A stretch of 52,418 bases of DNA from Desulfovibrionales bacterium. Its GTDB lineage: Bacteria; Desulfobacterota; Desulfovibrionia; Desulfovibrionales; Desulfomicrobiaceae. The DNA lies in the NCBI GenBank assembly GCA_012727715.1, contig JAAYGN010000031.1, positions 1 to 52,418 of the forward strand, written 5' to 3'. This document shows positions 9,847 through 19,813 of the stretch, piece by piece. The notes beneath the pieces were generated by a model. The model saw only the letters and a program-made list of their open reading frames with translations. It did not search any database and had not been told where the DNA came from. Position 1 is the first letter of the stretch; every line of letters begins with the position of its first letter. A program made the translations under genes and the position numbers.

Positions 9847-12039
9847 TTACTGAACAACTCTTTTGTTCTTGGAGTGAAAAATGCCATCCCAAGAGCTCGG
9901 TGGAGGATTTTCTTTAAACTGCCTGCACCGGGCCAACATCAACTTGGAGGCTTGGTCCTCAGGATCTAGCTCAAGTACAGCCAGATAGAGTCTGATGGCC
10001 TCATCAAAATGGCGCATGAGATAGGCAGCAAAGGCATCTTCCATGAACTTTGCCATGTGCACCTCTTTTTCTCCCAGCATCTTTTTTTCACCCATCAGTT
10101 CAAAGATCTTAAGACCATTTTTCTTGCCCACAACAGCTACCAGATCGAGAGGGCGCATCACAAAATGGTCTTTAACCAGCTCCTGGGTGTTTTGCCCAAC
10201 GATAATATCGGTTCCGTAACACTTGTTGAGTCCTTCAAAGCGGCTGGCAGCATTAACATGATCTCCAATGGCGGTGTAAGTCATGCGATTTTCACTGCCC
10301 AGATTGCCTACAATGACCTCACCCGTATTCAGACCTATGCGTTGGTAGAAAAGGGGCTTGCCCTCATCCTTCCATTTTTTACGAAGCACAGCCAGTCTTG
10401 ACTGACATCGTAGAGCAGCCTGACACGCAGCCACAGCATGATCAGCATTGGGGATGGGAGCCCCCCAAAAGGCCATGATCGCGTCGCCCATAAACTTGTC
10501 CACAGTACCTTGCTCCTCACGAATCAACTGGTTCATTTCTTTTAAATATTCAGCCAGACTATCTACAACTGCTTCTGGCTCAAGCTCTTCTGAGATGGAT
10601 GTAAAGCCCACAATATCTGAGAAAAAAATGGTCAACCTTGCCTTGCGTCCACCAAGGATAGCCTCTCCACCTGAAGCCATGATATCGCGCACAACATCAG
10701 CGGGCACATATTTACCAAAAGATCGCAATCCTCTTTTCATATCGTCAATAGCCACCATGAGGCAGTCCACTTCCTTAAACATGGAATGTCCCAGGGGCTT
10801 GCCTTCAATTTCAAAGCGGCCAATGGCTTCAGCCTCACTGGATATTTGCTTGAGGGGTTTTGCAATACGTGCAGATATCCATGCACTGGTCAGCAACATA
10901 AACAGAAAGCTGATCAGGGCAATCCCCAGAGTTTCCAGGTTGTTGCGATCAACAAAACCAAGAACTTCCTGGCGAGGAATGATGGAAGCAATGATCCACT
11001 CCGGCATGTTCTCGCCAGATATTTTGCGGTAGCTCCCAAAATACTTTGTGTTGTCAGCCAGAAAGTTGAAAATTTGGATCTGCTCAGTAGCTTGTAGGAG
11101 GTCTTCATGACCCAGTTGTTGTAAAAAGCTGGCTACGCGTACATCTTTAAGCTCTGCGTAGGGAACAAATTCATATCGTGATCGACCCTGTTCATTGACA
11201 ACAGTTTGGGTGAGAATTTCTGGAGTTGGATGAGCAATGACCTGGAGCTGTTCTTGGGCTGTTTTTTCGATGATAAAGGCAAACCCATCTTTTCCCACAG
11301 GATTGGCAGCAAGAAACCTGGATATGGCCACAATATCAAAATCAACGCTGGTCACCCCAAAAAATTCTTTATTTTGCCCGAAAAAGGGTGCTGCATAAGA
11401 AACACCGGCGACCATTTCAGCTCCTTTGCGAATGGTACGAGCCTCTATCCATACTGGTTTTCCTGCCTTTTGGGCCAATTCATACCAAGATTCAAAGGTG
11501 CTGTTCCGATTTGCCCGAGGAGAGAAGGTCAGTTGGTTATAATTATAGGATACGCGTTCCTTGTAATCTTCGGGCCAAAAATCAAAAAATTCAAGAGTCC
11601 TGGCCTCATGGTCAAAGCGGCTTTCACGAATGGAGAATTTACCATCAGCCATGCGCTCAATAGAAAGCATATGACCATCTTCAAGGCGCACAGAGATAAA
11701 GGTGAAGTATGGTTGTGTCTCCATGACCCGTTGCCAATAGTTGCTTAATCTGAAAAAAGTTTCTGGGCCAAGCTTGATCGTACCCAGAGTGGACCGGTTT
11801 AACTGGTTCTGATCATTGGCCTTGGAAAGCAGGTTTTTAATCCAAAGCTCAATACGAGCCGAGGTTTGATCAATGACCTGTGCGGATAAGTTGTCAGCAT
11901 TCTTTCGGATATTCGTATATGAAAAAATGCCGAGCAGACCAATGGCACTCAAGAGAAGCAGGGCAAAAATAGTAGATAGAGCAATGCGAAAGGGGACACG
12001 TACTTTTTTCCCATTAAATTCACCGGATAAGTGTTTCAT
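9847..12039 (-). CDS. class III adenylate/guanylate cyclase with periplasmic Cache-type sensor and HAMP
   Basis: Two TM segments, Cache-like extracellular region, HAMP, FSDIVGFTSISE, DKFMGDAIMAFWGAP, MTYTAIGDHVNAASRFE; ATG at 12039 preceded by ggaggg. Confidence 0.9.
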   Translation of the reverse strand: MKHLSGEFNGKKVRVPFRIALSTIFALLLLSAIGLLGIFSYTNIRKNADNLSAQVIDQTSARIELWIKNLLSKANDQNQLNRSTLGTIKLGPETFFRLSNYWQRVMETQPYFTFISVRLEDGHMLSIERMADGKFSIRESRFDHEARTLEFFDFWPEDYKERVSYNYNQLTFSPRANRNSTFESWYELAQKAGKPVWIEARTIRKGAEMVAGVSYAAPFFGQNKEFFGVTSVDFDIVAISRFLAANPVGKDGFAFIIEKTAQEQLQVIAHPTPEILTQTVVNEQGRSRYEFVPYAELKDVRVASFLQQLGHEDLLQATEQIQIFNFLADNTKYFGSYRKISGENMPEWIIASIIPRQEVLGFVDRNNLETLGIALISFLFMLLTSAWISARIAKPLKQISSEAEAIGRFEIEGKPLGHSMFKEVDCLMVAIDDMKRGLRSFGKYVPADVVRDIMASGGEAILGGRKARLTIFFSDIVGFTSISEELEPEAVVDSLAEYLKEMNQLIREEQGTVDKFMGDAIMAFWGAPIPNADHAVAACQAALRCQSRLAVLRKKWKDEGKPLFYQRIGLNTGEVIVGNLGSENRMTYTAIGDHVNAASRFEGLNKCYGTDIIVGQNTQELVKDHFVMRPLDLVAVVGKKNGLKIFELMGEKKMLGEKEVHMAKFMEDAFAAYLMRHFDEAIRLYLAVLELDPEDQASKLMLARCRQFKENPPPSSWDGIFHSKNKRVVQ

Positions 12040-12406
12040 GTTTTTTCCCTCCAGATTGCAAATAACAAGGGACAGATTTTTTATTGTTCCTGATGGGGCT
12101 TGAAATCCAATTGTTGAGGTACGATACAGTGTTTTCTTACAATCATCTATCCGGACAAGCTGGGCGTACTTGCGATATGAAGGAGTTACAGGCTCTAGGT
12201 CAAGATCCATCTGGCTCTTGTGGATAGCAGGAAAACTCGTTAAATATCAAGAAGATAATCGTTCTTGGGTATGATATGCTAAAAAACTGTTCGTTTATTT
12301 TGTTTATTGCAAGTCCAACAAAGAATATATCAAAGCATTACTGAGTTCATCCTCAAGAAATCTATGGTAAGTATCGCTTGTGTACGTGAGGCAATCAGGA
12401 AGATTC

Positions 12407-13510
12407 ATGAACATCTATTTGGTGGGTGGTGCAGTCCGCGACCGGTTACGGGGTCTAACACCCTTGGATTATGACTATGTGGTTCTTGGGGGCAGTGAAA
12501 AAGATTTGCAGGCCCACATTAGCGGATTGACGCGAGTCGGTCAGGGTGTTCCTGTTTTTGTGCGTGGGAACGAGCAATACACCATTTCCACCTATCCTGA
12601 TATGGCAGCAGACCTGGATTCTCGTGATCTGACCATAAACGCTTTGGCCCAAGATAAACAAGGACAAATTTGGGCCCATCCTCAGGCTTTGGCTGATTTG
12701 CACGATCAGATTTTACGGCCAGTCCGCCTTGAAAATTTTCTTGCTGATCCCTTGCGAGTTTTTCGTGCCGCCCGTTTTGCAGCGACGTTGCCTCATTTTA
12801 GCGTCCATTTTCAACTCATTTTAGCCATGCAGTCAGTGCCCCATAGTGCCTTAAGCCAGGTCGCAGCAGAAAGGGTAGGTCAAGAAGTGCTCAAGGCCTG
12901 CCAGGGAGAACAGCCCGGACGGTTTTTACGCCTTTTATGTCAAGGCCATGCTCTTGATCCCTGGTTTAGAGAATTGGCTCAAGCTGATGGTATTCCTGCC
13001 GGACCTGTTCCGTATCATGATTCCAGCGTACTCGAGCATACGGCTCGGGTTATGGATAATTGTGCTGGTGATACCTTGGCTGTATGGATGGCTCTTTGTC
13101 ATGATTTGGGCAAAACGAGTACTCCTGAAAAAAAGTGGCCGCATCATTTTGGACATGAACAGCGTGGTCAAGCCCTGGCCCAAAGTATGGGACAACGCCT
13201 GCGGCTCCCACGTCGTTATATACAGGCTGGATCTTTGGCGGCTCGTTGGCATATGGCTGGCGGCAACTATCTGGAGTTACGGGAGGCCACCAAAGTCAGG
13301 CTTTTGTTAACTCTGGTCAAAGCCGATATTTTTGACTCTTTTTTTCGCTTGGTCCAGGCAGACGACGGGCATGACCATGGCCCCAGGGCAAAAGCAGACC
13401 TTGAAATAATCCAATCAGTGCGTTTACCTGAAAAGCACCATAATCGTGGTCACCGCAGCGCTGAAATTTTACTCCAACTGAGGTGCGAGGCCCTGGCGAA
13501 ACATGTTTAA
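12407..13510 (+). CDS. cca: CCA tRNA nucleotidyltransferase / poly(A) polymerase family with HD domain
   Basis: MNIYLVGGAVRDRLRG, DYDYVVLGG, SRDLTINALA, CHDLGKT HD motif. Confidence 0.88.
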   Translation: MNIYLVGGAVRDRLRGLTPLDYDYVVLGGSEKDLQAHISGLTRVGQGVPVFVRGNEQYTISTYPDMAADLDSRDLTINALAQDKQGQIWAHPQALADLHDQILRPVRLENFLADPLRVFRAARFAATLPHFSVHFQLILAMQSVPHSALSQVAAERVGQEVLKACQGEQPGRFLRLLCQGHALDPWFRELAQADGIPAGPVPYHDSSVLEHTARVMDNCAGDTLAVWMALCHDLGKTSTPEKKWPHHFGHEQRGQALAQSMGQRLRLPRRYIQAGSLAARWHMAGGNYLELREATKVRLLLTLVKADIFDSFFRLVQADDGHDHGPRAKADLEIIQSVRLPEKHHNRGHRSAEILLQLRCEALAKHV

Positions 13511-13525
13511 CCATGGAGATTCCTT

Positions 13526-14269
13526 ATGGAAAACAACATAGATCAAGCTCAACGTGTTGCCAGGTTATTGGATCTGACCAGCCTACAGGGAAATGAATCT
13601 CAGGAAGATATTAGACAACTTTGTGCTCAATGTGTGGGCAATTTTGGGCACGTGGCTGGCCTGTGTCTCTTTCCCCAGTTTTTATCTCAGGCCCAACAGG
13701 AACTGAAAGCACTGGGCTCACCGCCAATACGCCTGGTGACAGTAGCCAATTTTCCCCATGGATATCTGGATATCTCCAGGGCTGTACAGGAAATACACCA
13801 AGGTCTTGCGGCTGGCGCCCAGGAAATTGACCTGGTCTTTCCCTATGGGTCCTTTACGGCCGGAGCCCAAGATGACGTTGCGCATTTTCTTACAACCTGT
13901 CGTAAAGCTTGCCCGGTAATCTTAAAAATTATCTTGGAAACAGGCGAGTTACGGGACCCAGCCTTGATTCAGGCTGCGAGTGAACTGGCTATTGCCACGG
14001 GTGCTGATTTTTTAAAAACATCCACAGGTAAATCTTCAGTGCATGCAACCCTTACTGCTGCGCGGATCATGCTGGAAACTATTGCTCAAAGTTCGCGCAC
14101 AGTGGGTTTTAAGGCTTCAGGAGGTATTCGCTTGGTGAACGAAGCGGTACAATATCTTGCCTTGGCTGAGGAAATCTTGGGGAAAGACTGGATCGGTCCA
14201 CATACTTTTCGTTTTGGAGCCAGTAGTCTCTTACAGGATATCCTCAAAACTTTGGATCATGGAAAATAG
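13526..14269 (+). CDS. deoC: deoxyribose-phosphate aldolase
   Basis: LLDLTSLQG, LKIILETGEL, ATGADFLKTSTGKS, VGFKASGGIR. Confidence 0.92.
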   Translation: MENNIDQAQRVARLLDLTSLQGNESQEDIRQLCAQCVGNFGHVAGLCLFPQFLSQAQQELKALGSPPIRLVTVANFPHGYLDISRAVQEIHQGLAAGAQEIDLVFPYGSFTAGAQDDVAHFLTTCRKACPVILKIILETGELRDPALIQAASELAIATGADFLKTSTGKSSVHATLTAARIMLETIAQSSRTVGFKASGGIRLVNEAVQYLALAEEILGKDWIGPHTFRFGASSLLQDILKTLDHGK

Positions 14270-14272
14270 ATC

Positions 14273-15511
14273 TTGGCCCGCGTAGCACTGATCATTCTTG
14301 ATTCCTTGGGCGTAGGCGGCGCTCCTGATGCTGGTGCCTTTGGTGATCAAGGAGCAAATACTTTGGGACATATTGCTCTTTATGCGCACCAGGGATTAGC
14401 TGAGCAAGGGCGTAACGGTCCTCTTTGTTTACCCATCTTAACCTCTTTGGGGCTGGGGTTGGCTGCGGCTTTAAGTACAGGACAAGTCCCCCCGGGGCTG
14501 GAGCTGGAACCGGAAAATTGTCTTGGACAGTATGGTTGCGCCACACCCACAAGTCCGGGTAAAGATACTATTAGCGGACATTTTGAACTGGCTGGCGTGC
14601 CCATAACCGAAGATTGGGGATATTTCACAGCCAAGAATAATTCCATACCCAAAAAAATTTTAGATGAGCTTATTCAGCATACAAAAATTCCAGGCTTCTT
14701 GGGGAATTGCCAGGCATCGGGTACTGAAATTTTGGTCCGTCTTGGTGAAGAACATATCACAAGCGGTAAACCGATCATCTATACTTCGGCAGATTCAGTT
14801 CTTCAAATTGCGGCCCATGAAACCTATTTTGGCCTTAGCCGGTTATACGCATTGTGCTTGGCAGCCCGGACCTTGGTGGATGAATATCGTATTGCCCGGG
14901 TCATTGCCCGTCCTTTTATAGGGGAAAATAAAGAAAATTTTGTACGTACTGGACAGCGTCGAGACTATGCCATGCCTGCGCCACAGTTAACAATTTTAGA
15001 CCGAATCTGCCAAGCTGGTGGACAGGTTGTAGCAATATGTAAAGTCCGCGATATTTTTGCTGGACGTGGCGTGAGTCAGAGTTTTTCTGCGCATGGGCAT
15101 GCGCAAATCATGGACCAAGTGCTTTTGGCCCTGGCCCAAACCAAAGAACAGATGGCAGAAATACCTGCACTGCTTATAGCCAATTTTGTTGACTTTGACT
15201 CAGTCTACGGACATCGCCGGGATGTGGCTGGTTATGCCAGAGCCCTGGAGGCATTTGACGAAAACCTCCCAAGGCTTTTAAAGACCTTGGAGCGCGGCGA
15301 TCTGTGTGTCATTACCGCTGATCATGGTTGTGATCCAACCTGGCCGGGCACAGACCATACCCGAGAACAAGTGCCTATTTTGGCCTTTGGACCTGGAATA
15401 AAGCCGGGAAGTATTGGAATTCGTCAAAGTTTTTCTGATGTGGCTGCAACCATAGCTTTATTTTTAGACCTTAATGCTTTGGACTTTGGAAGTCCCTTTC
15501 TTTTGACTTAA
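14273..15511 (+). CDS. deoB: phosphopentomutase
   Basis: LIILDSLGVGGAPDAGAFGDQGANTLGHIA, GKDTISGHFELAGV, ITADHGCDPTWPGTDHTREQVPIL; TTG start likely. Confidence 0.93.
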   Translation: MARVALIILDSLGVGGAPDAGAFGDQGANTLGHIALYAHQGLAEQGRNGPLCLPILTSLGLGLAAALSTGQVPPGLELEPENCLGQYGCATPTSPGKDTISGHFELAGVPITEDWGYFTAKNNSIPKKILDELIQHTKIPGFLGNCQASGTEILVRLGEEHITSGKPIIYTSADSVLQIAAHETYFGLSRLYALCLAARTLVDEYRIARVIARPFIGENKENFVRTGQRRDYAMPAPQLTILDRICQAGGQVVAICKVRDIFAGRGVSQSFSAHGHAQIMDQVLLALAQTKEQMAEIPALLIANFVDFDSVYGHRRDVAGYARALEAFDENLPRLLKTLERGDLCVITADHGCDPTWPGTDHTREQVPILAFGPGIKPGSIGIRQSFSDVAATIALFLDLNALDFGSPFLLT

Positions 15512-15535
15512 CTTGTATCTTGCCAAGGATAACCC

Positions 15536-16711
15536 ATGACCCAACGCAATAGTTTGGACTCGTCCATAGTTGAACGTATCATTCCAGTTTTGCTCAGGCT
15601 TATGGTTTGGGGTGGATTTTTTGCAGTCTTTTATCTTTTACGTTCTTTTTTTCTCCTTTTATTTTTAACTTTTGTTTTTGGATATATCCAAAGCAGAGGA
15701 GTGGATAAGCTGCAAAGATTCATTCCCCACCGAGCCTTGAGGGTCGTGTTGGTCGCGACACTTTTTCTCAGTATCTTGGTGACTGTGGGAATTTTAATTG
15801 TTCCCAAAGCCAAGGACCAAACTGTACTTTTTGTTATTCAACTTCCACAACACGTGGCACGACTGGACCAGGAGCTTTTATCTCTGGCTGAACGCTATCC
15901 CATGATTGCCAATATCATTCCGGAATTGAGCTATGAACATAGTCAATCTCCTTCAGGCTTGGGCAAATCACAAACAGCAATTTTAATTCAACAAATTTTT
16001 GGATTGGGTGAACCGCAAGATGGACAACACAAAATTAATCAAATGCTGGAATTAGTACGGGGGGTAGGAGGACAGGTGGCGGCCATTGCTTCAGCTTTTC
16101 TCCTGGCCCTCTTGTTTTCTTTTTTAATTGTCCTGGATTTGCCCAAATTGACCACCAGTGTAACCAATCTTAAAAACACCAAAGTAGGCTTTATCTATCG
16201 TGAGGTAGCTTATAGCATTCACGATTTTGCTCATGTTTTGGGGCGTGCGCTGGAAGCCCAATTTGTCATTGCTGTGGTCAACTCGTTGCTCACAGCCTTA
16301 GGGGTGCTGGCTTTAGGCATGGGTTCAGCTTTGGCCTTTTTAACGGTCATTGTTTTTCTTTGTAGCTTTATTCCAGTGCTCGGCGTCTTTATCAGTTCTG
16401 TACCCATTTGTCTGATAGCTTTGCAAAGCTCTGGGTTAACAACCATGCTTTTGGCAATTGTTATGATCACAGCCATTCATCTTATTGAAGGCTATGTCTT
16501 AAATCCCAGAATTTATGGCTCCTACATGCGCATCAACCCAGTTATTGTTCTGGTCATCTTAACAGTAGGTGCCAAAATTTTTCACGTCTGGGGACTTGTT
16601 TTAGGCGTACCCATCTGTACCTATTTTTTCGGTCATGTTATTCGCTACCCTGAACAAAAACTCCTCAATGCTCAGGATACAATCGCACACGAGACAGATG
16701 ATGATTTATAA
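15536..16711 (+). CDS. AI-2E family transporter / permease
   Basis: Multi-TM, LVILDLPKL, FIPVLGVFISSVPICLIAL, IEGYVLNPRIYG. Confidence 0.85.
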   Translation: MTQRNSLDSSIVERIIPVLLRLMVWGGFFAVFYLLRSFFLLLFLTFVFGYIQSRGVDKLQRFIPHRALRVVLVATLFLSILVTVGILIVPKAKDQTVLFVIQLPQHVARLDQELLSLAERYPMIANIIPELSYEHSQSPSGLGKSQTAILIQQIFGLGEPQDGQHKINQMLELVRGVGGQVAAIASAFLLALLFSFLIVLDLPKLTTSVTNLKNTKVGFIYREVAYSIHDFAHVLGRALEAQFVIAVVNSLLTALGVLALGMGSALAFLTVIVFLCSFIPVLGVFISSVPICLIALQSSGLTTMLLAIVMITAIHLIEGYVLNPRIYGSYMRINPVIVLVILTVGAKIFHVWGLVLGVPICTYFFGHVIRYPEQKLLNAQDTIAHETDDDL

Positions 16712-17917
16712 TCTTGTTGACCAATGCAGTGCATTTTTTAAAATAGCCATGCCCAGTTCTGGCTGAAAATATTCTTCTTTTTGCTGCACAAAGGGTATAT
16801 ATTCCAAGGTGGCCTTCACAGGGGCAATTTTTCCACCCTGAATCCGTAAAAAAAGACTTTTTCGGGCGGGAGCCATGCGTCCTAAAACAACGGGAATAGC
16901 TTCAAAGGCCTCGTTTTTGGGCAGGGTAACCGGATGTAAAGGAACTTTAGGTAAGGTTGAAGTAACCTGACCAGGCTGATGCAGGGAAACAGCACTGGCT
17001 AAATTTAAAAAAAGTTCGGGCCTGATTTTAAAAGCTGGTACTCGAAAGGTAAAAGGAGTGACAGCCATCCATGGCTGGGGAACCTTGGGTAAATTGGTAA
17101 GCTGGATGAGATCAGACCAGGTTTTCAGGGTAAAGCCTGTAGTCGCAAAATGTACGTTCCAAAAAGGAAGATAAAGATCAGGAGAGCTGACAGAGGTCCT
17201 AAAGCACACCTGCACCTCTTTGCCTTGATTGGGACCAGCTTCCCAGGTTGTCTCACAATGAGAACAGGTCTGGACCAAACTTTGACTATGCCCCTGCAAA
17301 TCCCAACCACATTTGGGACATAGGGTGGAAACAAAACGCAAAGAACTGCTGGCGGGATGAAATTTTTCTCGGTCCACATCCATGGGTCCCAAAATTTTTC
17401 CCGTAAGGCCATCAATAAAATGCTGTTCCAAAGCATAGAGGGGTTGAAAAATGAGGGATAACGAATCCCCAATATAGGCTACCAGGCGTTTTTCATTGGG
17501 TAGGTCAAGACCCGGGATAAACTTTACCAATTGGGCTTTAAGGATTGCACTGGAAAGATCTGGCTGGACAAATGAGCCTGGAGTGGTTGGTTCTACAAAA
17601 TGCAAGGTCATGGCTTGGGCCCTCAAGCCCAAGGTAGGGAGAACACTATTGGTTTTGACTGCCAGGAGGCTGGAATCAAGAATTTTGTGCTGGGTCCTGG
17701 AAGCTGTAAGAACAAATACATTCCCACGCAGTCTCCAATAGGGCATATAAACAAGAGTGCCTGGGGAAGAAATGCGTGGCGGAATAAAAAATTCCAACGG
17801 GCCGCGCCCATAGATAAAGAGCCGAACTTGACAAAAAGGACAAGTAAAAATTCGGTCTGTTTTTTGTAGTTCCACAGGTGCGCCGCATTGCGGGCATTGG
17901 TGGGATAAGCTGCTCAT
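16706..17917 (-). CDS. zinc-ribbon protein of unknown function, partner of the SPFH gene
   Basis: CPQCGAPVELQKTDRIFTCPFC and CPKCGWDLQGHSQSLVQTCSHC; ATG at 17917 overlaps the upstream stop. Confidence 0.8.
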   Translation of the reverse strand: MSSLSHQCPQCGAPVELQKTDRIFTCPFCQVRLFIYGRGPLEFFIPPRISSPGTLVYMPYWRLRGNVFVLTASRTQHKILDSSLLAVKTNSVLPTLGLRAQAMTLHFVEPTTPGSFVQPDLSSAILKAQLVKFIPGLDLPNEKRLVAYIGDSLSLIFQPLYALEQHFIDGLTGKILGPMDVDREKFHPASSSLRFVSTLCPKCGWDLQGHSQSLVQTCSHCETTWEAGPNQGKEVQVCFRTSVSSPDLYLPFWNVHFATTGFTLKTWSDLIQLTNLPKVPQPWMAVTPFTFRVPAFKIRPELFLNLASAVSLHQPGQVTSTLPKVPLHPVTLPKNEAFEAIPVVLGRMAPARKSLFLRIQGGKIAPVKATLEYIPFVQQKEEYFQPELGMAILKNALHWSTRL

Positions 17918-19086
17918 GAACTTTCTTTGACGCGTTCTCCACAATGAACACAAAAAGATGCTGACCGTAAATTATTCCGACCACAAGATGGACAGGGGAT
18001 ATTCTCTTGAACCGGTCCTGCCGCTCGACCACAGCGAGGACAAAACCGGGTATTGTGAGCTAAGTTTTTACCGCAACCCTGGCATTGTTCAAAGACCAGC
18101 AATTGATGTCCACAAGACGAACAAAAACGATCCTCAGTATCTATGGGCTGACGACATTCAGGGCAGCGTAGAGCCGCAGGGCGAGTTATGGTCTGGGCAG
18201 CTGCCAAAGCACCTGGAGTCATGGGGGGCGTGGCAGGCTGATTGTGCATCGCCTGGGCCATGAGGGAGGGCATCATAAAACCTACACCCAGTCCCATGGA
18301 ATCACCAGCACTTCCAGGATTAGTGGCTGCTTTTTCCAGGGCTGTAGCTGCTTTTAATTGCAAAAATTTGTTCATGTCTTCAAACATGCCCAGTTTGGTC
18401 TTGTCATCCATAGCCTTTTGAATTTCAGGCGGTGGGGTGATGGAATTAATATACAATTGGTTGAGAGCCAAACCAAAACGACTAAAATCCTGACTCAGCT
18501 TTTGGCTTAAACCCGCAGACCAGGCTTCATAACGGCTGGGCAAGTTTAATATGGTATCCATGTTTTCGCCCAAGTAATCATTAAAGCGAGAAACAATAAC
18601 CTTGCCCAGATATTCGCTTAAATTGGACACAGAAAAAGAAGCCATGGTGCCCACCAAAGAATTGATGAACAAAAGAGGCTGGACCACCTGGATATTGAAC
18701 ATGCCATAGGCTCGTAAACGAATGAGCCCTAATTGCGCATCTCTAAAAGCCACAGGCTCCCGAGTACCCCATTTTAAATTGGGAAAAATCTTGGTGTTGA
18801 CCAGATAGGCCTCTGCTCGCAAAGGACTTTCCAGGCCCCAGGGAATACCCATAATTTTGTTTAAAATGGGGATATTGGCAGTTTTGAGAGTGTGGCGTCC
18901 TGGTCCAAAAACATGGACAGCCTTACCATTATAGAAAAAAATGCCGGCCTGGGAGTCACGAACTACCATTTGAGCACCGTATTTCACTTCTCCTGAGCCT
19001 TTTTCCGGAAAACGATGCGCGATTTCCTGGCCATTATGATCAAGCCATTCAATGAGTTCTAGGAAAAAAATATTGTGGGTACCCAT
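17914..19086 (-). CDS. SPFH domain protein with C-terminal double zinc ribbon (YdjI / virion-core-like)
   Basis: FPEKGSGEVKYGAQMVVRDSQAGIFFYNGKAVHVFGPGRHTLKTANIP, then CPECRQPIDTEDRFCSSCG, CQGCGKNLAHNTRFCPRCG, CPSCGRNNLRSASFCVHCG; ATG 19086 after ggag. Confidence 0.88.
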   Translation of the reverse strand: MGTHNIFFLELIEWLDHNGQEIAHRFPEKGSGEVKYGAQMVVRDSQAGIFFYNGKAVHVFGPGRHTLKTANIPILNKIMGIPWGLESPLRAEAYLVNTKIFPNLKWGTREPVAFRDAQLGLIRLRAYGMFNIQVVQPLLFINSLVGTMASFSVSNLSEYLGKVIVSRFNDYLGENMDTILNLPSRYEAWSAGLSQKLSQDFSRFGLALNQLYINSITPPPEIQKAMDDKTKLGMFEDMNKFLQLKAATALEKAATNPGSAGDSMGLGVGFMMPSLMAQAMHNQPATPPMTPGALAAAQTITRPAALRCPECRQPIDTEDRFCSSCGHQLLVFEQCQGCGKNLAHNTRFCPRCGRAAGPVQENIPCPSCGRNNLRSASFCVHCGERVKESS

Positions 19087-19119
19087 AGTGTTCTCCGTGT
19101 TCATGATGTAGAGGCAGTG

Positions 19120-19148
19120 GTTATAAGGGGATTTGCTTGCAATTACAA
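19120..19148 (-). promoter_or_regulatory. sigma-70-type promoter for the SPFH/zinc-ribbon pair
   Basis: Minus strand TTGTAA-N17-TATAAC, about 34 bp from the ATG at 19086. Confidence 0.5.
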
Positions 19149-19222
19149 CACAGGAAACGTAGTGCTCAAACAGGACAATACTCCCTGGCATTTTTATCTG
19201 CTGGTCACAGGAGAGAATTTTT

Positions 19223-19756
19223 ATGAAGAAAGAAATTATGTCGAGTACTGATATGCAACAAGCACTAACTGATTTGGCACATCAGGTTCTGGAACAGGTT
19301 GCGGATCACGATTCTTTAGCTCTCATAGGTATTCAGCGTCGTGGTGTAGACTTGGCCAAACGCTTGAGTACACTTCTTTCTGACTTTTTAGGTACAACGG
19401 TTATGTGTGGGGAGCTGGATATCAATTTGTACCGCGATGACTGGACCACGTCATCAGCCACACCCATTATCAGTGCGACACGCATAGATTTTGCGTTGGA
19501 AGACAAAACCATTATCTTGGTGGATGACGTCCTTTTTACTGGTCGCACCATTCGCAGCGCCCTGGAAGCTATTGTGGATTTTGGCCGTCCCCAAGCCGTA
19601 AAACTTTTGGTGCTTATTGATCGCGGCCATCGAGAACTACCCATTCAAGCTGATTTTATTGGCCAAACTGTGGTTACCACACGCGATGAAGTCGTTAATG
19701 TGTTTGTTGTGGAGCGTGACGGACACGATCAAGTAGTTCTGGAAACTGACCAATAA
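19223..19756 (+). CDS. pyrR: bifunctional pyrimidine operon regulator / uracil phosphoribosyltransferase
   Basis: LALIGIQRRGVDLAKRL, IILVDDVLFTGRTIRSALEAI (PRPP motif), VLIDRGHRELPIQADFIG. Confidence 0.92.
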   Translation: MKKEIMSSTDMQQALTDLAHQVLEQVADHDSLALIGIQRRGVDLAKRLSTLLSDFLGTTVMCGELDINLYRDDWTTSSATPIISATRIDFALEDKTIILVDDVLFTGRTIRSALEAIVDFGRPQAVKLLVLIDRGHRELPIQADFIGQTVVTTRDEVVNVFVVERDGHDQVVLETDQ

Positions 19757-19790
19757 AAATGGCGAGGAGCTCCCCATGATGCTCTCGCCA
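19755..19790 (-). terminator. rho-independent terminator downstream of nifU
   Basis: Minus strand tggcgagagc...gctcctcgcca hairpin followed by a T-run (aaaaa at 19755-19759 on plus). Confidence 0.6.
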
Positions 19791-19813
19791 CTTCCTACCT
19801 GAAAACACTTGGG

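Noticed and set aside
10009-11748. Plus-strand ORFs up to 194 aa antisense to the cyclase gene
   Set aside because: The opposite strand encodes a clear multidomain cyclase; these are shadow frames
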